Assembly (NCBI GenBank): GCA_963929535.1
Contig: CAWVIZ010000016.1
Coordinates: 62,001-126,000, forward strand
Source: Pullilachnospira sp963929535
GTDB lineage: Bacteria > Bacillota > Clostridia > Lachnospirales > Lachnospiraceae
Direction: 5' to 3'
Length of the DNA stretch: 64,000 nucleotides
Position numbers and translations under genes: made by a program. Positions 8,861 through 17,504 of the stretch are shown piece by piece (the first letter of the stretch is position 1; every line of letters starts with the position of its first letter). The notes beneath the pieces were generated by a model that was given only the letters and a program-made list of their open reading frames with translations, did not search any database and had not been told where the DNA came from.

Positions 8861-9944
8861 AAACTTTTATCGTAGCGTCCGCAATCTGTTCCCAATTGTA
8901 CCTGGCAAGAACATATTCCTGCGCTTCTTTCCCCAATTTTTCCCTTTTCTCAGGTTCCCTCAAAATATTCTCCAGTTTTTCCCTCAGATCCTCCGTATCC
9001 CCGGACCGGAAGGACTCCACATATCCCTCCGCGATTTCCAGATTCTCAGGGATATCACTGACCAGACAGCACTTTCCATAGCTCATGGCCTCCAGAAGAC
9101 TGATGGCCATACCTTCCACCTCACTGGGCAGGATATATAAAAGAGCGTTGCTGAACAGCTCATACAGGGTTTCACCCTCCACAAATCCCGTCAGAATGAT
9201 GTTGGGATTTCCCTTGCACATCTCCTGGATCTCTTTTCCATATTCTACGGAATACTGCCAGTCCCCGCCGATCACCAGCGGGATCTGCGTATCCAGTTTG
9301 TTATAAGCTTCGATCAGATAATGGAGGCCTTTTTCCGGTACGATCCTGGCCAGAAAGAGAAGATAACCGTTCTCCGTCAGGCCGTACTTCCGCTTTATCA
9401 GCTTTGCCTTTCTGAATTCGGCTTTCGAAACACCATTGGGGATATAAACCGTTTCCCTTCCGTATGTCTCCCGGAAATAATTCTTTACATTCTGAGACAG
9501 AACGATAATTTCATCTGCGTATTTCACAGCGGCCTTCTCTCCTGCCAGCAGCATTCTGGAGGCCAGCTTTCCCCACTTGGCCCGCTGCCAGTCCAGGCCG
9601 TGAACAGTTACCACCAGCCGTTTATGAAACGCATGGGGAAGCCACAGCATCAGACACGGCCCTTCCGCATGGTAGTGATAAATATCGTAATTTCGTCTCA
9701 AAGCCTTCAGCGTAGCAAAAAAGGCGGCCACAATGGCATCCAGACTTTTTTTCCGGACAGTAAACACTTCATAGATCCGGATTCCCTTGTACTGGCTGTA
9801 CTTTTTCTGATACCTGCTTTTGCGGTTGTAGGCATCCACCTGAATCCCTTTTTTCACCAGCTGCTCCGATAGTTTTTCCACGACCACCTCTACGCCTCCC
9901 ACCCTGGATGGGATCTGCTTATGGCCAATCATAGCTACTTTCAT
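8847..9944 (-). CDS. Glycosyltransferase family 4, rhamnosyltransferase-like
   Basis: 365 residues. The N terminus MKVAMIGHKQIPSRVGGVEV resembles the Cps2T/WchF-type beta-1,4-rhamnosyltransferases, whose start usually reads MIGTRGIP.RYGGFET. The C-terminal donor domain is clear: YLLFLARIVPEKGLHYLIEAY, then LPSEVEGMAISLLEAMSYGK with the E..xx..E motif of GT4 enzymes. In other capsule operons this family adds the second sugar onto the lipid-linked primer sugar, consistent with its place near the 5' end of this operon. The rhamnose specificity is inferred from the family only. Confidence 0.83.
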   Translation of the reverse strand: MKVAMIGHKQIPSRVGGVEVVVEKLSEQLVKKGIQVDAYNRKSRYQKKYSQYKGIRIYEVFTVRKKSLDAIVAAFFATLKALRRNYDIYHYHAEGPCLMLWLPHAFHKRLVVTVHGLDWQRAKWGKLASRMLLAGEKAAVKYADEIIVLSQNVKNYFRETYGRETVYIPNGVSKAEFRKAKLIKRKYGLTENGYLLFLARIVPEKGLHYLIEAYNKLDTQIPLVIGGDWQYSVEYGKEIQEMCKGNPNIILTGFVEGETLYELFSNALLYILPSEVEGMAISLLEAMSYGKCCLVSDIPENLEIAEGYVESFRSGDTEDLREKLENILREPEKREKLGKEAQEYVLARYNWEQIADATIKVYEGK

Positions 9945-9950
9945 AAATCC

Positions 9951-11150
9951 TTATCCCCGAATCTGTTGGTAAATATTTTCCAGTTGCTTTCCATATTTTT
10001 CCAGTGTCAGAAAACGCTCTCTGCTTTTTTCACACTGCCGGGTCATCTCGTCCAGTCTGGCCTGATCCTCCAGGAGGCCTTCCATTGCCTCTGCTATCCC
10101 GGACGCGGACAACGGCTCCTCCACCAGGATCCCGTTTTTCCCATTCTCCATCAGTTCTCTGCTGCCTCCTCTTTGGCTGGCGATCACAGGAGTTCCCAGT
10201 GAAATTGCCTCCAGAATGGACAGGGGACAGTTCTCATAACACACGGACGGATAGATCACCAGTCTGGCCTGGGCGATCACCCTTTTCAGCCTTTCTCCGG
10301 TCAGCAGGCCCAGATACTCCGCATTTTTCCTGCTTCTGCACTGCTCCTCCCACGGACCGCTTCCGGCAATCTTAAAGGAAAGCCCCGGAAACCGGTCGCA
10401 CAGCTCCAGAAAAAGCGAGATCCCCTTTTCTTCCGACAAACGTCCGAAATACAGTATGTAATCTTTCTTGGGTCCATAGCTTTTCTCCGGAAGTTGGATA
10501 AAGTTATGCATTACTCTGGTCTTTCCCTGGTATCTGGGGCTGGTCAGCAGGATCGATTCCATGAACTCACTGGGACAGAGATACAGCCGCACCCGGTCAT
10601 AAGACTTCTTCCAGTCATACAGGATCCCCTCCATACTCCCCAGAAGACTTTTGATCCTGGAACCGTGAATACACCTATGGCGAAAACAGTTCCATTTGCT
10701 TCCATCCAGACATTTCCGGCACAGTGTCTGGGTCCTGGCCTGATACAGCAGATGCCCCGGGCAGACCATCTGGGAATCATGTACCGTCTGTATCACAGGA
10801 ACGCCCTCTTTCCATGCCGCGTCAATAATCGACGGTGTCAATTGAAAATTGATATTGTTCATATGAATGATATCCGGAGCAAATCTGCGGATCAGATTTC
10901 TCATTTTCCGGTACGCATCCACAGAGTACAGGATCGAAAAAGGATACAGGAAACGCTGGAACCCTGTGCTGTGGAAATCTTTATTGCGGGTATAGAGTCC
11001 CCAGGGATTCCCCACTATATTTTTCTCATCCGCCATTCCAAAATAGGCAACCTGATGCCCCTCTTTTTCAAAGTACTCCCCCAGCTTCAGGAAATACGTT
11101 TCCGCCCCTCCCCGGGGATACAAAAATTTATTGACAAATAAGATTTTCAT
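9951..11150 (-). CDS. Glycosyltransferase family 4
   Basis: 399 residues. The N terminus MKILFVNKFLYPRGGAETYF, HMNNINFQLTPSIIDAA and the donor domain YILYFGRLSEEKGISLFLEL followed by IYPSVCYENCPLSILEAISLGTP are textbook GT4 features. A cysteine-containing insertion around residues 140-160 (CPGHLLY...CRKCLDGSKWNCFRHRC) resembles the zinc-binding loop seen in a subset of capsule GT4 enzymes. The start overlaps the co-polymerase stop by 4 bases. It acts in the cytoplasm on the lipid-linked repeat unit; the sugar is not known. Confidence 0.85.
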   Translation of the reverse strand: MKILFVNKFLYPRGGAETYFLKLGEYFEKEGHQVAYFGMADEKNIVGNPWGLYTRNKDFHSTGFQRFLYPFSILYSVDAYRKMRNLIRRFAPDIIHMNNINFQLTPSIIDAAWKEGVPVIQTVHDSQMVCPGHLLYQARTQTLCRKCLDGSKWNCFRHRCIHGSRIKSLLGSMEGILYDWKKSYDRVRLYLCPSEFMESILLTSPRYQGKTRVMHNFIQLPEKSYGPKKDYILYFGRLSEEKGISLFLELCDRFPGLSFKIAGSGPWEEQCRSRKNAEYLGLLTGERLKRVIAQARLVIYPSVCYENCPLSILEAISLGTPVIASQRGGSRELMENGKNGILVEEPLSASGIAEAMEGLLEDQARLDEMTRQCEKSRERFLTLEKYGKQLENIYQQIRG

Positions 11151-11947
11151 ACGTCTGATTTCCCTTCGATCACCTGATTTTCCGGTCCTGTTTCCATTTC
11201 TGATTCTTCATCGGGATCCGCCTCCCCGGTTTCCCTGAATTCCCATTCACCGTTTGCCATGATGGGAATACTTCCCAGAGTTTCCAGACCCAGATAATAT
11301 TTCACGTCCCTGCTGGTCCTGATCCGGCTGTCTGTCAGCGTTCTTATGGTCACAGCCGCCAGTGCCAGCAGGATCCCCACCATTCCGCCCATAAGGCCGC
11401 TGACCATTAGGCCCGGGCTGGTGGACTGAACGGGAATATCCGCGCGTTCTACCACATTGATGGTCTCCACATTCATCACCTGGCGGATCTGACTGGATGC
11501 GATATCACAGATGGTATTGGCTGCAAAAGCAGACAGATATGGATCCTTAGAAGATACGCCAATGGAAATCACTCGGGTATCCACCGGAGTTGTTACTGTC
11601 AGCATTCCCAGCAATTCCTCATATCGCATATCCAGTCCCAGCTCCGCTATCGTCTGCTCCAGAACCGTCCTGCTTTTGATCAGCTCCATGTAATCCTGGG
11701 TAAGGGATGTACTGGCCTCCATATCGCTGCTGGTCACAGCAGTTCTGGACTGTTTTGCCAGTACAAACAGCTTTGTCTGCGCTTCATATTTCGGGACTCC
11801 GAAGATCTGGGTTCCCAACATGACCAGAAATGCGGATATGGCGCCGATCAGAACAATGATTACCGCCTTAGCCCATATCTCCTCCAGGATTTTCCCCAGC
11901 TCCAGTTCACTTCTTCTTTTGGTATGATAATTTTCTGACATCAACAT
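11147..11947 (-). CDS. Polysaccharide co-polymerase / chain-length regulator (Wzz/CpsC family)
   Basis: About 266 residues. It has two transmembrane segments (near residues 27-50, VIIVLIGAISAFLVMLG, and near residues 185-205, VSGLMGGMVGILLALAAVTI) flanking an extracytoplasmic loop. The second segment follows a proline-containing VQSTSPG stretch, the usual Wzz/CpsC arrangement. In Gram-positive capsule systems this protein activates a CpsD-type tyrosine kinase and sets chain length. No kinase gene is in the window. I chose the ATG at 11947 (MLMSENYH) because an AAGGA site precedes it; the ATG at 11962 lacks one. It is the first gene of the minus-strand operon. The C-terminal tail is acidic. 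Confidence 0.85.
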   Translation of the reverse strand: MLMSENYHTKRRSELELGKILEEIWAKAVIIVLIGAISAFLVMLGTQIFGVPKYEAQTKLFVLAKQSRTAVTSSDMEASTSLTQDYMELIKSRTVLEQTIAELGLDMRYEELLGMLTVTTPVDTRVISIGVSSKDPYLSAFAANTICDIASSQIRQVMNVETINVVERADIPVQSTSPGLMVSGLMGGMVGILLALAAVTIRTLTDSRIRTSRDVKYYLGLETLGSIPIMANGEWEFRETGEADPDEESEMETGPENQVIEGKSDV

Positions 11948-11978
11948 GGATTTCCTTTCCATTTCGGCTTATCGTTCC

Positions 11979-11984
11979 AGTATA
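11979..11984 (-). promoter_or_regulatory. Possible -10 element of the polysaccharide operon
   Basis: A TATACT hexamer on the minus strand, about 32 bases before the chosen start of the co-polymerase gene, in an AT-rich gap shared with the divergent acyltransferase. I find no convincing -35 hexamer at normal spacing, so this is tentative or depends on an activator. Confidence 0.3.
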
Positions 11985-11998
11985 TTGCAATTATTTTC

Positions 11999-12027
11999 TT
12001 GATTTTTGAACATTTATACTTTATGAT
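11999..12027 (+). promoter_or_regulatory. Sigma-A promoter of the acyltransferase gene
   Basis: TTGATT at 11999-12004 and TATGAT at 12022-12027 with a 17-base spacer. Transcription would start near 12034, only about 25 bases before the coding start, whose ribosome binding site is AAAGGAGGGG. Confidence 0.65.
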
Positions 12028-12057
12028 TGCTATATGATACTTAAAGGAGGGGAGCAT

Positions 12058-13146
12058 ATGAACACAATAAAATCAACCCGTATCTATTTCATCGATATTT
12101 TGAAAGCCATCGCCATTTTCTTTGTCATCTTTTACCACTGTTTTTCCGCCTCCGTGGATGTGAGAGCTTATGGACATATCGGCAGCTATTTTGTAAAAAG
12201 CTGTCTTTCTGTGTCTATACCTCTGTTTCTGATGGTAAATGGCGGATTATTGTTCAACAAAGAGTTTTCCCTGGAAAAACATGTCCGCAAAATGGTCCAT
12301 CTGGTCTTTCTTGTCTGCTTCTGGGATCTTCTCAATGTAACTTTGAAAATGCTGGCTTATGGAGAATCCCTGTCTGTTTCTGAGTACATCCGCAAGCTAT
12401 GGTTTTTTGAATCCGGCTGGAGCAATCATCTCTGGTATCTGATGGCGCTCTTTGTCCTGTACGTCTTCTTCCCGCTTTTCAAATGTGCCTATGACTGCCA
12501 GAAAAAATCTCTGGTTTTCTTCGGGATCATCGCTCTGGCGGTGGTATTTGGAAATTCATTCCTCAATATGCTCCTCCAGATCGGATCCGCGCTTCTGCAT
12601 CGGCCTGTTCCGGTAACAGAAACCAACTTTTTCAATCAATTCAACCCGCTTCGGGGCTTGTACGGATATACTTTTGTTTACTTCCTTCTGGGCGGCTTTT
12701 TGTTCCCCATGTCCGGGAAGCTCCGCCGAAAGATCAAGCCCCTATATCCCATTCTGGTGTTCCTGGTATCCATCGGTCTGCTGACAGGTTACGGTTTGTT
12801 CTTATCAGTCTCTGCACAGGAGGTCTGGGACACAGTTTCTGAAGGATTTTCTTCTGTCTTTGTTTTAGCGGCTTCGCTTTCCGTTTTCAGTCTCTCACTG
12901 TACAGCGCTGATACGTCTCAAAGCCGGATCCGCAGACTTATTCAGCAGATTTCTCAGAATTCCCTGGGAATTTATCTGTTCCAAAGCCTGCTGACAGATA
13001 TCCTTTCCCCCTATTACAGAAAGCTTCCTGTCTCCGGAAATCTTCTGGGAGACCTGGTATTTTCTCTCTGTATCCTTTTCCTGTGCAGCCTTTTCACCAC
13101 ATGGTGCAGAAAACTCCCTTATGTAAAAGCCGTCTGTTCTTTTTGA
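12058..13146 (+). CDS. Membrane acyltransferase, acyltransferase-3 family
   Basis: 362 residues and about ten transmembrane segments. The N terminus RIYFIDILKAIAIFFVIFYH contains the family signature, with the conserved arginine/aspartate-plus-histidine (R..xDxLK...YH) thought to be catalytic, and a W-rich WSNHLWYLMALFVLY motif follows. These enzymes acylate (often O-acetylate) carbohydrates outside the membrane. Next to a polysaccharide operon, surface glycan acetylation is the natural guess, although it is transcribed divergently from its own promoter. I chose the ATG at 12058 because the very strong AAAGGAGGGG site lies seven bases upstream; an ATG at 12034 would leave the site inside the gene. 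Confidence 0.85.
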   Translation: MNTIKSTRIYFIDILKAIAIFFVIFYHCFSASVDVRAYGHIGSYFVKSCLSVSIPLFLMVNGGLLFNKEFSLEKHVRKMVHLVFLVCFWDLLNVTLKMLAYGESLSVSEYIRKLWFFESGWSNHLWYLMALFVLYVFFPLFKCAYDCQKKSLVFFGIIALAVVFGNSFLNMLLQIGSALLHRPVPVTETNFFNQFNPLRGLYGYTFVYFLLGGFLFPMSGKLRRKIKPLYPILVFLVSIGLLTGYGLFLSVSAQEVWDTVSEGFSSVFVLAASLSVFSLSLYSADTSQSRIRRLIQQISQNSLGIYLFQSLLTDILSPYYRKLPVSGNLLGDLVFSLCILFLCSLFTTWCRKLPYVKAVCSF

Positions 13147-13517
13147 TCAGATCTGACCGCTGATACAGACGTTCCGGATATTTTTATATTTATAACTTAT
13201 CAAATATTTTTTTATTTCCAGAAGGCCGCTGGCCTTCTGGAAACTTGTCCTTAAAAAAGACAGGCGCCAAATTCAAAGCACTCCCGTCCCTACCCTTTCC
13301 TGTCTGTCCGCTGTCACAAAAATACTGAAATTGCACAGTGCCCAGCACTTCGCCTTACCGATTATAGCACGTCATTATATACAATTCAAGTGGCTTTGGT
13401 GCTTCCAAAAGGTCTTTCCGGGGGCAAAACCGGCTGTTTTTCCGTATTCCCGCCCCTTTACACAAAAAATATAGGAACCGATCGGCTGTTTTCGCCAGGA
13501 TGTTTTCCCTCCACTAT
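13147..13517. other. Intergenic region with a strong inverted repeat
   Basis: This 371-base gap lies between two convergent genes. It contains a perfect 13-bp inverted repeat (13215-13227 with 13231-13243, 3-base loop) preceded by a T-run. The rest is unstructured to my reading, with no credible reading frame, tRNA or known RNA motif. Confidence 0.5.
13215..13243. repeat. Perfect 13-bp stem-loop downstream of the acyltransferase
   Basis: Arms TTTCCAGAAGGCC and GGCCTTCTGGAAA around a GCT loop. It lies about 70 bases after the acyltransferase stop. A T-rich stretch precedes it on the plus strand and no T-run follows in either direction, so it is not a textbook intrinsic terminator. It could act as an RNA 3' end stabiliser. 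Confidence 0.55.
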
Positions 13518-14690
13518 TTACCCTTTCTTTCTCTGCCTCCTTCTCCGCTCCAGACCGGTGACAACTTCTGTATGACCTGTGAAAGGAAACATATCCACCG
13601 GCCACATTTCCCGCACCTGATATTCCCCGGACAAGCTCTTCAGATCCCTGGTCAGCGTCTCCGGATTGCAGGATATGTACACAATTTTCTCCGGCCCCAG
13701 CTTTTTTACCGCGTCAAGAAACGCCTGGTCGCTGCCTGCCCGGGGCGGATCCATGAATACCACATCAGCCCGCTCTCCCCGTTCAGCCAGATCCGTCATA
13801 AATTCTCCCGCGTCTCCCTGAAAAAAGATGGCGTTGGTGACACCGTTTTTCCGGCTGTTTGCCGCAGCATCCCTGACAGCCTCCCTGTTCAGTTCCACTC
13901 CGATCACCTCGTCTGCCAGGGATGCTGCCGCCAGACCGATGGTTCCTATCCCGCAGTAAGCATCGATCACCCGCTCACTTCCGGTCAGGCCTGCCAGCTC
14001 TATGGCTTTTTTATACAGCACCTCTGTCTGTACCGGATTCACCTGATAAAAAGAACCGGGAGAGATCTTAAATCTTCGGCCGCACAGCTCATCCTCAATG
14101 TATCCCTTCCCATACAGCGGAATATTTCTCTCCCCCAGGACCATACTGGTAGCCCGTTCGTTTACATTCAAAACCACGGTAGTGATGGAGGGGTGTTCTT
14201 TTCTCAGCGCCTTGACAAAATTATTTTTGGAGGGAAAAATGGGAGAAGCTGCCACCAGCACCACCATCATCTGTCCCGTCCTGTGTCCCGTCCGGATCAG
14301 CACATGACGGAACAGTCCATACCCGGTATCCTCATTGTAGATCTTGATCTTAAAGGATTTCAGCAGAAGGCGGATCGTCTGGATGACTTTTCCCGCCTCC
14401 TGGTTCTCTATCTGGCAGTTTTCCACAGAAACCACCCGATGGCTCCCTTCCTCATACGTTCCCACCGCGATATCTCCGCTGCGCATATGCTTATATACCG
14501 CATGGACCTTATTCCGATAATAATATGGATCTTCCATCCCTATGATGGGCCTGGGCTTACCATAATCCTTCAAAAGCCGGTTCACCAGCTTCTGTTTTTC
14601 TCTCAACTGCTCCTCATAAGGCATTCCCTGATACTGGCAGCCCCCGCATCGTTTTGCATAGGGACATTTCTTTAACATCTCTGCTGTCAT
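13518..14690 (-). CDS. rlmD: RumA-family 23S rRNA (uracil-C5)-methyltransferase
   Basis: 390 residues from the ATG at 14690, preceded by GAAAGGAGAAGAA. Residues 7-20 carry the iron-sulfur ligands CPYAKRCGGCQYQ (fourth Cys further on, near ENCQIE). The SAM-binding domain has VIDAYCGIGTIGLAAAS, then VFMDPPRAG, and the catalytic cysteine is in YISCNPETLTRDL. The enzyme methylates C5 of a 23S rRNA uridine (U1939 or U747 type in E. coli numbering). An N-terminal TRAM domain, present in many members, is missing: the protein begins at the cysteine cluster. The frame is open upstream to 14861, but that part does not look coding. The exact target base is an inference. Confidence 0.85.
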   Translation of the reverse strand: MTAEMLKKCPYAKRCGGCQYQGMPYEEQLREKQKLVNRLLKDYGKPRPIIGMEDPYYYRNKVHAVYKHMRSGDIAVGTYEEGSHRVVSVENCQIENQEAGKVIQTIRLLLKSFKIKIYNEDTGYGLFRHVLIRTGHRTGQMMVVLVAASPIFPSKNNFVKALRKEHPSITTVVLNVNERATSMVLGERNIPLYGKGYIEDELCGRRFKISPGSFYQVNPVQTEVLYKKAIELAGLTGSERVIDAYCGIGTIGLAAASLADEVIGVELNREAVRDAAANSRKNGVTNAIFFQGDAGEFMTDLAERGERADVVFMDPPRAGSDQAFLDAVKKLGPEKIVYISCNPETLTRDLKSLSGEYQVREMWPVDMFPFTGHTEVVTGLERRRRQRKKG

Positions 14691-14766
14691 TTCTTCTCCT
14701 TTCTTACAGCGATTCCCTCTTCCGGATTCCCTGCTGCCTCCTGAACGGTTCCAGGATCCTATATTC

Positions 14767-14795
14767 TTTACATTGCGCTTCCCTTTCGATATAAT
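14767..14795 (+). promoter_or_regulatory. Sigma-A promoter of the lipoprotein gene
   Basis: TTTACA at 14767-14772 and TATAAT at 14790-14795 with a 17-base spacer. The resulting leader to the ATG at 14922 would be about 120 bases. Confidence 0.6.
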
Positions 14796-14921
14796 GAACT
14801 CATATAAATCAGATACCCGCCGCGCCCAATGGAACAGCGGAAATCCCCACATCACCCGCACCGTTTTCCAGGTGTGCTCTGCGCATCCGGGAATGGCCGC
14901 ACATGATACAGGAGGTAAACA

Positions 14922-15821
14922 ATGAAAAATAAATCCTTTGTCTTATTCTGTGCCCTCACCCTGTCCCTGGTCCTGTCCTGCTGCGGAAACTCCCTTTCCG
15001 GAGATCCTCCTGCAGACGCACCGTCATCTCAGAAGGAAACCGATGCCGGTTCCTCCTCCCCAGCCCAGGAAGACGGTTCTGCCGGACAGGATATCTCCTC
15101 GGACTCTCAGGCGGTTCTGGAGTGGGAAGGGCTCACGGTCACTGCAGGGCCCTGGGATCCCGACACACTGACGCTCTCGATATCTGCGGAAAATACCGAT
15201 TCCCGCCCAGTGACTCTGCAGGCCGCATCCTGTTGGATAAATAACTATATGCAGACCCCGGATTTCAGTCTGAATGTGGAAGCCGAAAGTTCTGCCAGCG
15301 GCCTCATGACTTTTTCCCGGGAAAGCTTCTCCATCAGCGGCATTGATCAGGCGGAGACTATCGGTTTCACCCCGGTGGTCCTGGATGGAACGGACTTTTC
15401 CGTCCTGCATACCTCCACCCCCGCTGTGATCTCCACAGGACTGCCTTCCGGAGAAGCTCCTGAACACCAGGGGCAAACTCTGTACGATGAGAATGGCATC
15501 CGTATCCTTTATCTGGGGCCGGGAGAAGACAGCCAGTGGGGGATGGATTTTCTTCTGTTCATTGAAAACAATTCCGGCCGGGATCTCGCCTTCGAGACAG
15601 AAAATTGCCGGATCAACGGTCATTCCCTGAACCCGCTGTTTTCTTCCATGGTTTCCAACGGCAAAAAATCCGTGACTCCTCTTTCTTTTTTCTCTGAGGA
15701 ACTGGAGGACAGTCAGATTACAGAAGCGCTTTCTCTTTCCTTTGATATGAAGCTTCTGGACCCCAAAACTTATGAGACCACAGATATCCTGCCGCAGCTG
15801 TCACCTCAGCTGACCTCCTGA
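14922..15821 (+). CDS. Predicted secreted lipoprotein of unknown function
   Basis: 299 residues. A lipoprotein signal peptide is visible: MKNKS, a hydrophobic core and the lipobox LVLSC with lipidated Cys at about residue 20, followed by a Ser/Gly/Asp-rich linker to residue 60. The rest seems to be two similar beta-rich domains (about 65-165 and 180-295), each including phrases such as ISAENTDSRPVTLQAASCW and LFIENNSGRDLAFETENCRI, which look like repeats of one immunoglobulin-like fold. A GGAGG site precedes the ATG. I do not recognise the family. It has its own promoter and terminator, so it is a single-gene unit. Confidence 0.75.
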   Translation: MKNKSFVLFCALTLSLVLSCCGNSLSGDPPADAPSSQKETDAGSSSPAQEDGSAGQDISSDSQAVLEWEGLTVTAGPWDPDTLTLSISAENTDSRPVTLQAASCWINNYMQTPDFSLNVEAESSASGLMTFSRESFSISGIDQAETIGFTPVVLDGTDFSVLHTSTPAVISTGLPSGEAPEHQGQTLYDENGIRILYLGPGEDSQWGMDFLLFIENNSGRDLAFETENCRINGHSLNPLFSSMVSNGKKSVTPLSFFSEELEDSQITEALSLSFDMKLLDPKTYETTDILPQLSPQLTS

Positions 15822-15876
15822 ACCGTTACCCTGGATCTCCCACGGGGGAACCTCTTCGTAACAGTTCAGCACCCAG

Positions 15877-15918
15877 AAAACCCCGGAACACCATTTCAGT
15901 GTCCGGGGTTTTCTTTTT
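15877..15918 (+). terminator. Intrinsic terminator of the lipoprotein gene
   Basis: Stem AAAACCCCGGA / TCCGGGGTTTT, extended by CAC/GTG around the loop, followed by CTTTTT. It lies between convergent genes and could also serve the minus-strand operon that ends at 15944. Confidence 0.85.
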
Positions 15919-15943
15919 CACCCATCGGGACTGTTCTGCCTAT

Positions 15944-16207
15944 TCACTCTCCCAGTCCGCTCTCGATGGCTTCTATCAGCCTTTTCAGTGCCTCATCCTC
16001 ATCATCGCCTTCGCAGGTCAGTTCAATCTCGTCTCCGCACTTTACACAGGCCCCCAGGACACTGAGAACACTCTTGGCATTGGAAACATTTCCGTCAAAC
16101 TCAAAGGTTATCAGCGATTTAAACTGCATAGCCTCCTTGCATAAAATTCCTGCCGGTCTCAAATGGAGTCCTGTGGGATTCTTAATCGTTACTCTTTGCT
16201 TTACCAT
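15944..16207 (-). CDS. HPr-family phosphocarrier protein
   Basis: 87 residues, normal HPr length. The active-site histidine is His15 in NPTGLHLRPA, and Ser46 in NAKSVLSVLG is in the position phosphorylated by HPr kinase in Firmicutes, so both transfer and regulatory sites are intact. I chose the ATG at 16207 (TGAGGA site upstream) over a GTG at 16225. It is the last gene of the cyclic-di-AMP operon, right after cdaR, overlapping nothing but separated from the cdaR stop by ten bases. It could be the main PTS HPr or a Crh-like paralogue; no enzyme I gene is nearby to decide. Confidence 0.9.
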   Translation of the reverse strand: MVKQRVTIKNPTGLHLRPAGILCKEAMQFKSLITFEFDGNVSNAKSVLSVLGACVKCGDEIELTCEGDDEDEALKRLIEAIESGLGE

Positions 16208-16217
16208 ACCGCATTCC

Positions 16218-17504
16218 TCATTCACTCGTGCTTTCTATGTTTGTCACCTGGATGTCTGCTTTCACGTCTTCCACCTGCTGGTATCCCTCCGGAAGAGTAA
16301 CCGATACCGGACAGGTATAGGAACCTGCCCCCAGATCCTCCAAATTTATGGAGAGCTGAATATCATCCGCACTCAGATTATCCAGACTGGCATTCTCCGA
16401 TCCCTTGACTCTCACCACCAGAGCCTTTCTGATAAATGTCACATGGAGTCCTTCTCCCAGATTGCCGATCTGTACCGATTCGGTAGGAACCTCAAACTCC
16501 CGGCTGTCTTCCGGAAGGATGCTCACCTGGACCTGAACCGTCTGGTTCTCCTCCGTGGGCATCAGCCCCTCATCTTTTGAGAGCAGACTGGACAGCTCGA
16601 TCCGGGTCTGGTAATCCTTGGAAAGTCCGTCTATGTTCACCAGATCCGACGGGATCTGAATCACATTCCCATTCTCTTCCAGCGCCTCCAGTGCCTCATC
16701 GCTGCCTGCCACGGAAATGGACTCCGGCGTAATGGTCACCTTGGATACAGTATAGCCTGATGCCGGCTGGCCGCTGTAATCCGTCTCCAGCCGAACGCCC
16801 TCCCGGACCTTCCAGAGCTTTACCGACACATTCACCATCCGCTCATTGCCGATATCAAAATTCAGATACTCCAGATCGTCCGTCAGCGCATCTCCATTCC
16901 TGTCGATCACCTCCAGCCTGGTGGAAATCTCCGTATCTGAGGTTTCTCCATTTAACTGTACATAGGCTATCACAGTACTGATCTTTTCAATGATCGACTC
17001 GGGTCCCTGGATCGTCACCATCTCCGGATCAGAGATCGTCTCACCGATCTCATATCCGTCTCCCGGCTCCCCATCGCCGATCCGCACGTCCACCACAAAT
17101 TCCTTCTGATCCGAGTTCTCGATACGGATGGGTATCACCTTGGGAAAGATCTCCACATCCTCCAGGGTAATCCCACTGACCTCCTGAAACGTTACCGGCA
17201 CATAGGTGGAGGTGGCGTCCTTGTCCTGAATTTCCGTCAGATTAGCCACCACAGACAGATCCGTTCTGTTCTGCACCACCGATTCCCTGCCCCGGACCAG
17301 CACCGTCACCGTTCTGGCATCCTCTTCGATCTGATACGTCTTTCCATCGTCGTAAATATAATTCTCGTTCTGTACGGTAACCTTCACCGAATAACGGGCT
17401 GTGATCACCGGATCGTCCACGTTGTTGACGAAAAGCCAGAGACCTACCGCAAACAGTATGGCAATGATCTTCAGGGCGAGGTTATTCTCCAGTCTTTTCT
17501 TCAT
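16218..17504 (-). CDS. cdaR: YbbR-domain protein, CdaA regulator
   Basis: 428 residues. One N-terminal transmembrane helix (LALKIIAILFAVGLWLFVNN, about residues 9-28) is followed by tandem YbbR domains outside the membrane, recognisable by repeats such as TVQGPESIIEKISTVIAYV, SVAGSDEALEAL and LPEGYQQVEDVKADIQV. CdaR binds and modulates the diadenylate cyclase CdaA. The start overlaps the cdaA end by 23 bases, so the pair is translationally coupled. Four YbbR units fit the length. Confidence 0.92.
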   Translation of the reverse strand: MKKRLENNLALKIIAILFAVGLWLFVNNVDDPVITARYSVKVTVQNENYIYDDGKTYQIEEDARTVTVLVRGRESVVQNRTDLSVVANLTEIQDKDATSTYVPVTFQEVSGITLEDVEIFPKVIPIRIENSDQKEFVVDVRIGDGEPGDGYEIGETISDPEMVTIQGPESIIEKISTVIAYVQLNGETSDTEISTRLEVIDRNGDALTDDLEYLNFDIGNERMVNVSVKLWKVREGVRLETDYSGQPASGYTVSKVTITPESISVAGSDEALEALEENGNVIQIPSDLVNIDGLSKDYQTRIELSSLLSKDEGLMPTEENQTVQVQVSILPEDSREFEVPTESVQIGNLGEGLHVTFIRKALVVRVKGSENASLDNLSADDIQLSINLEDLGAGSYTCPVSVTLPEGYQQVEDVKADIQVTNIESTSE

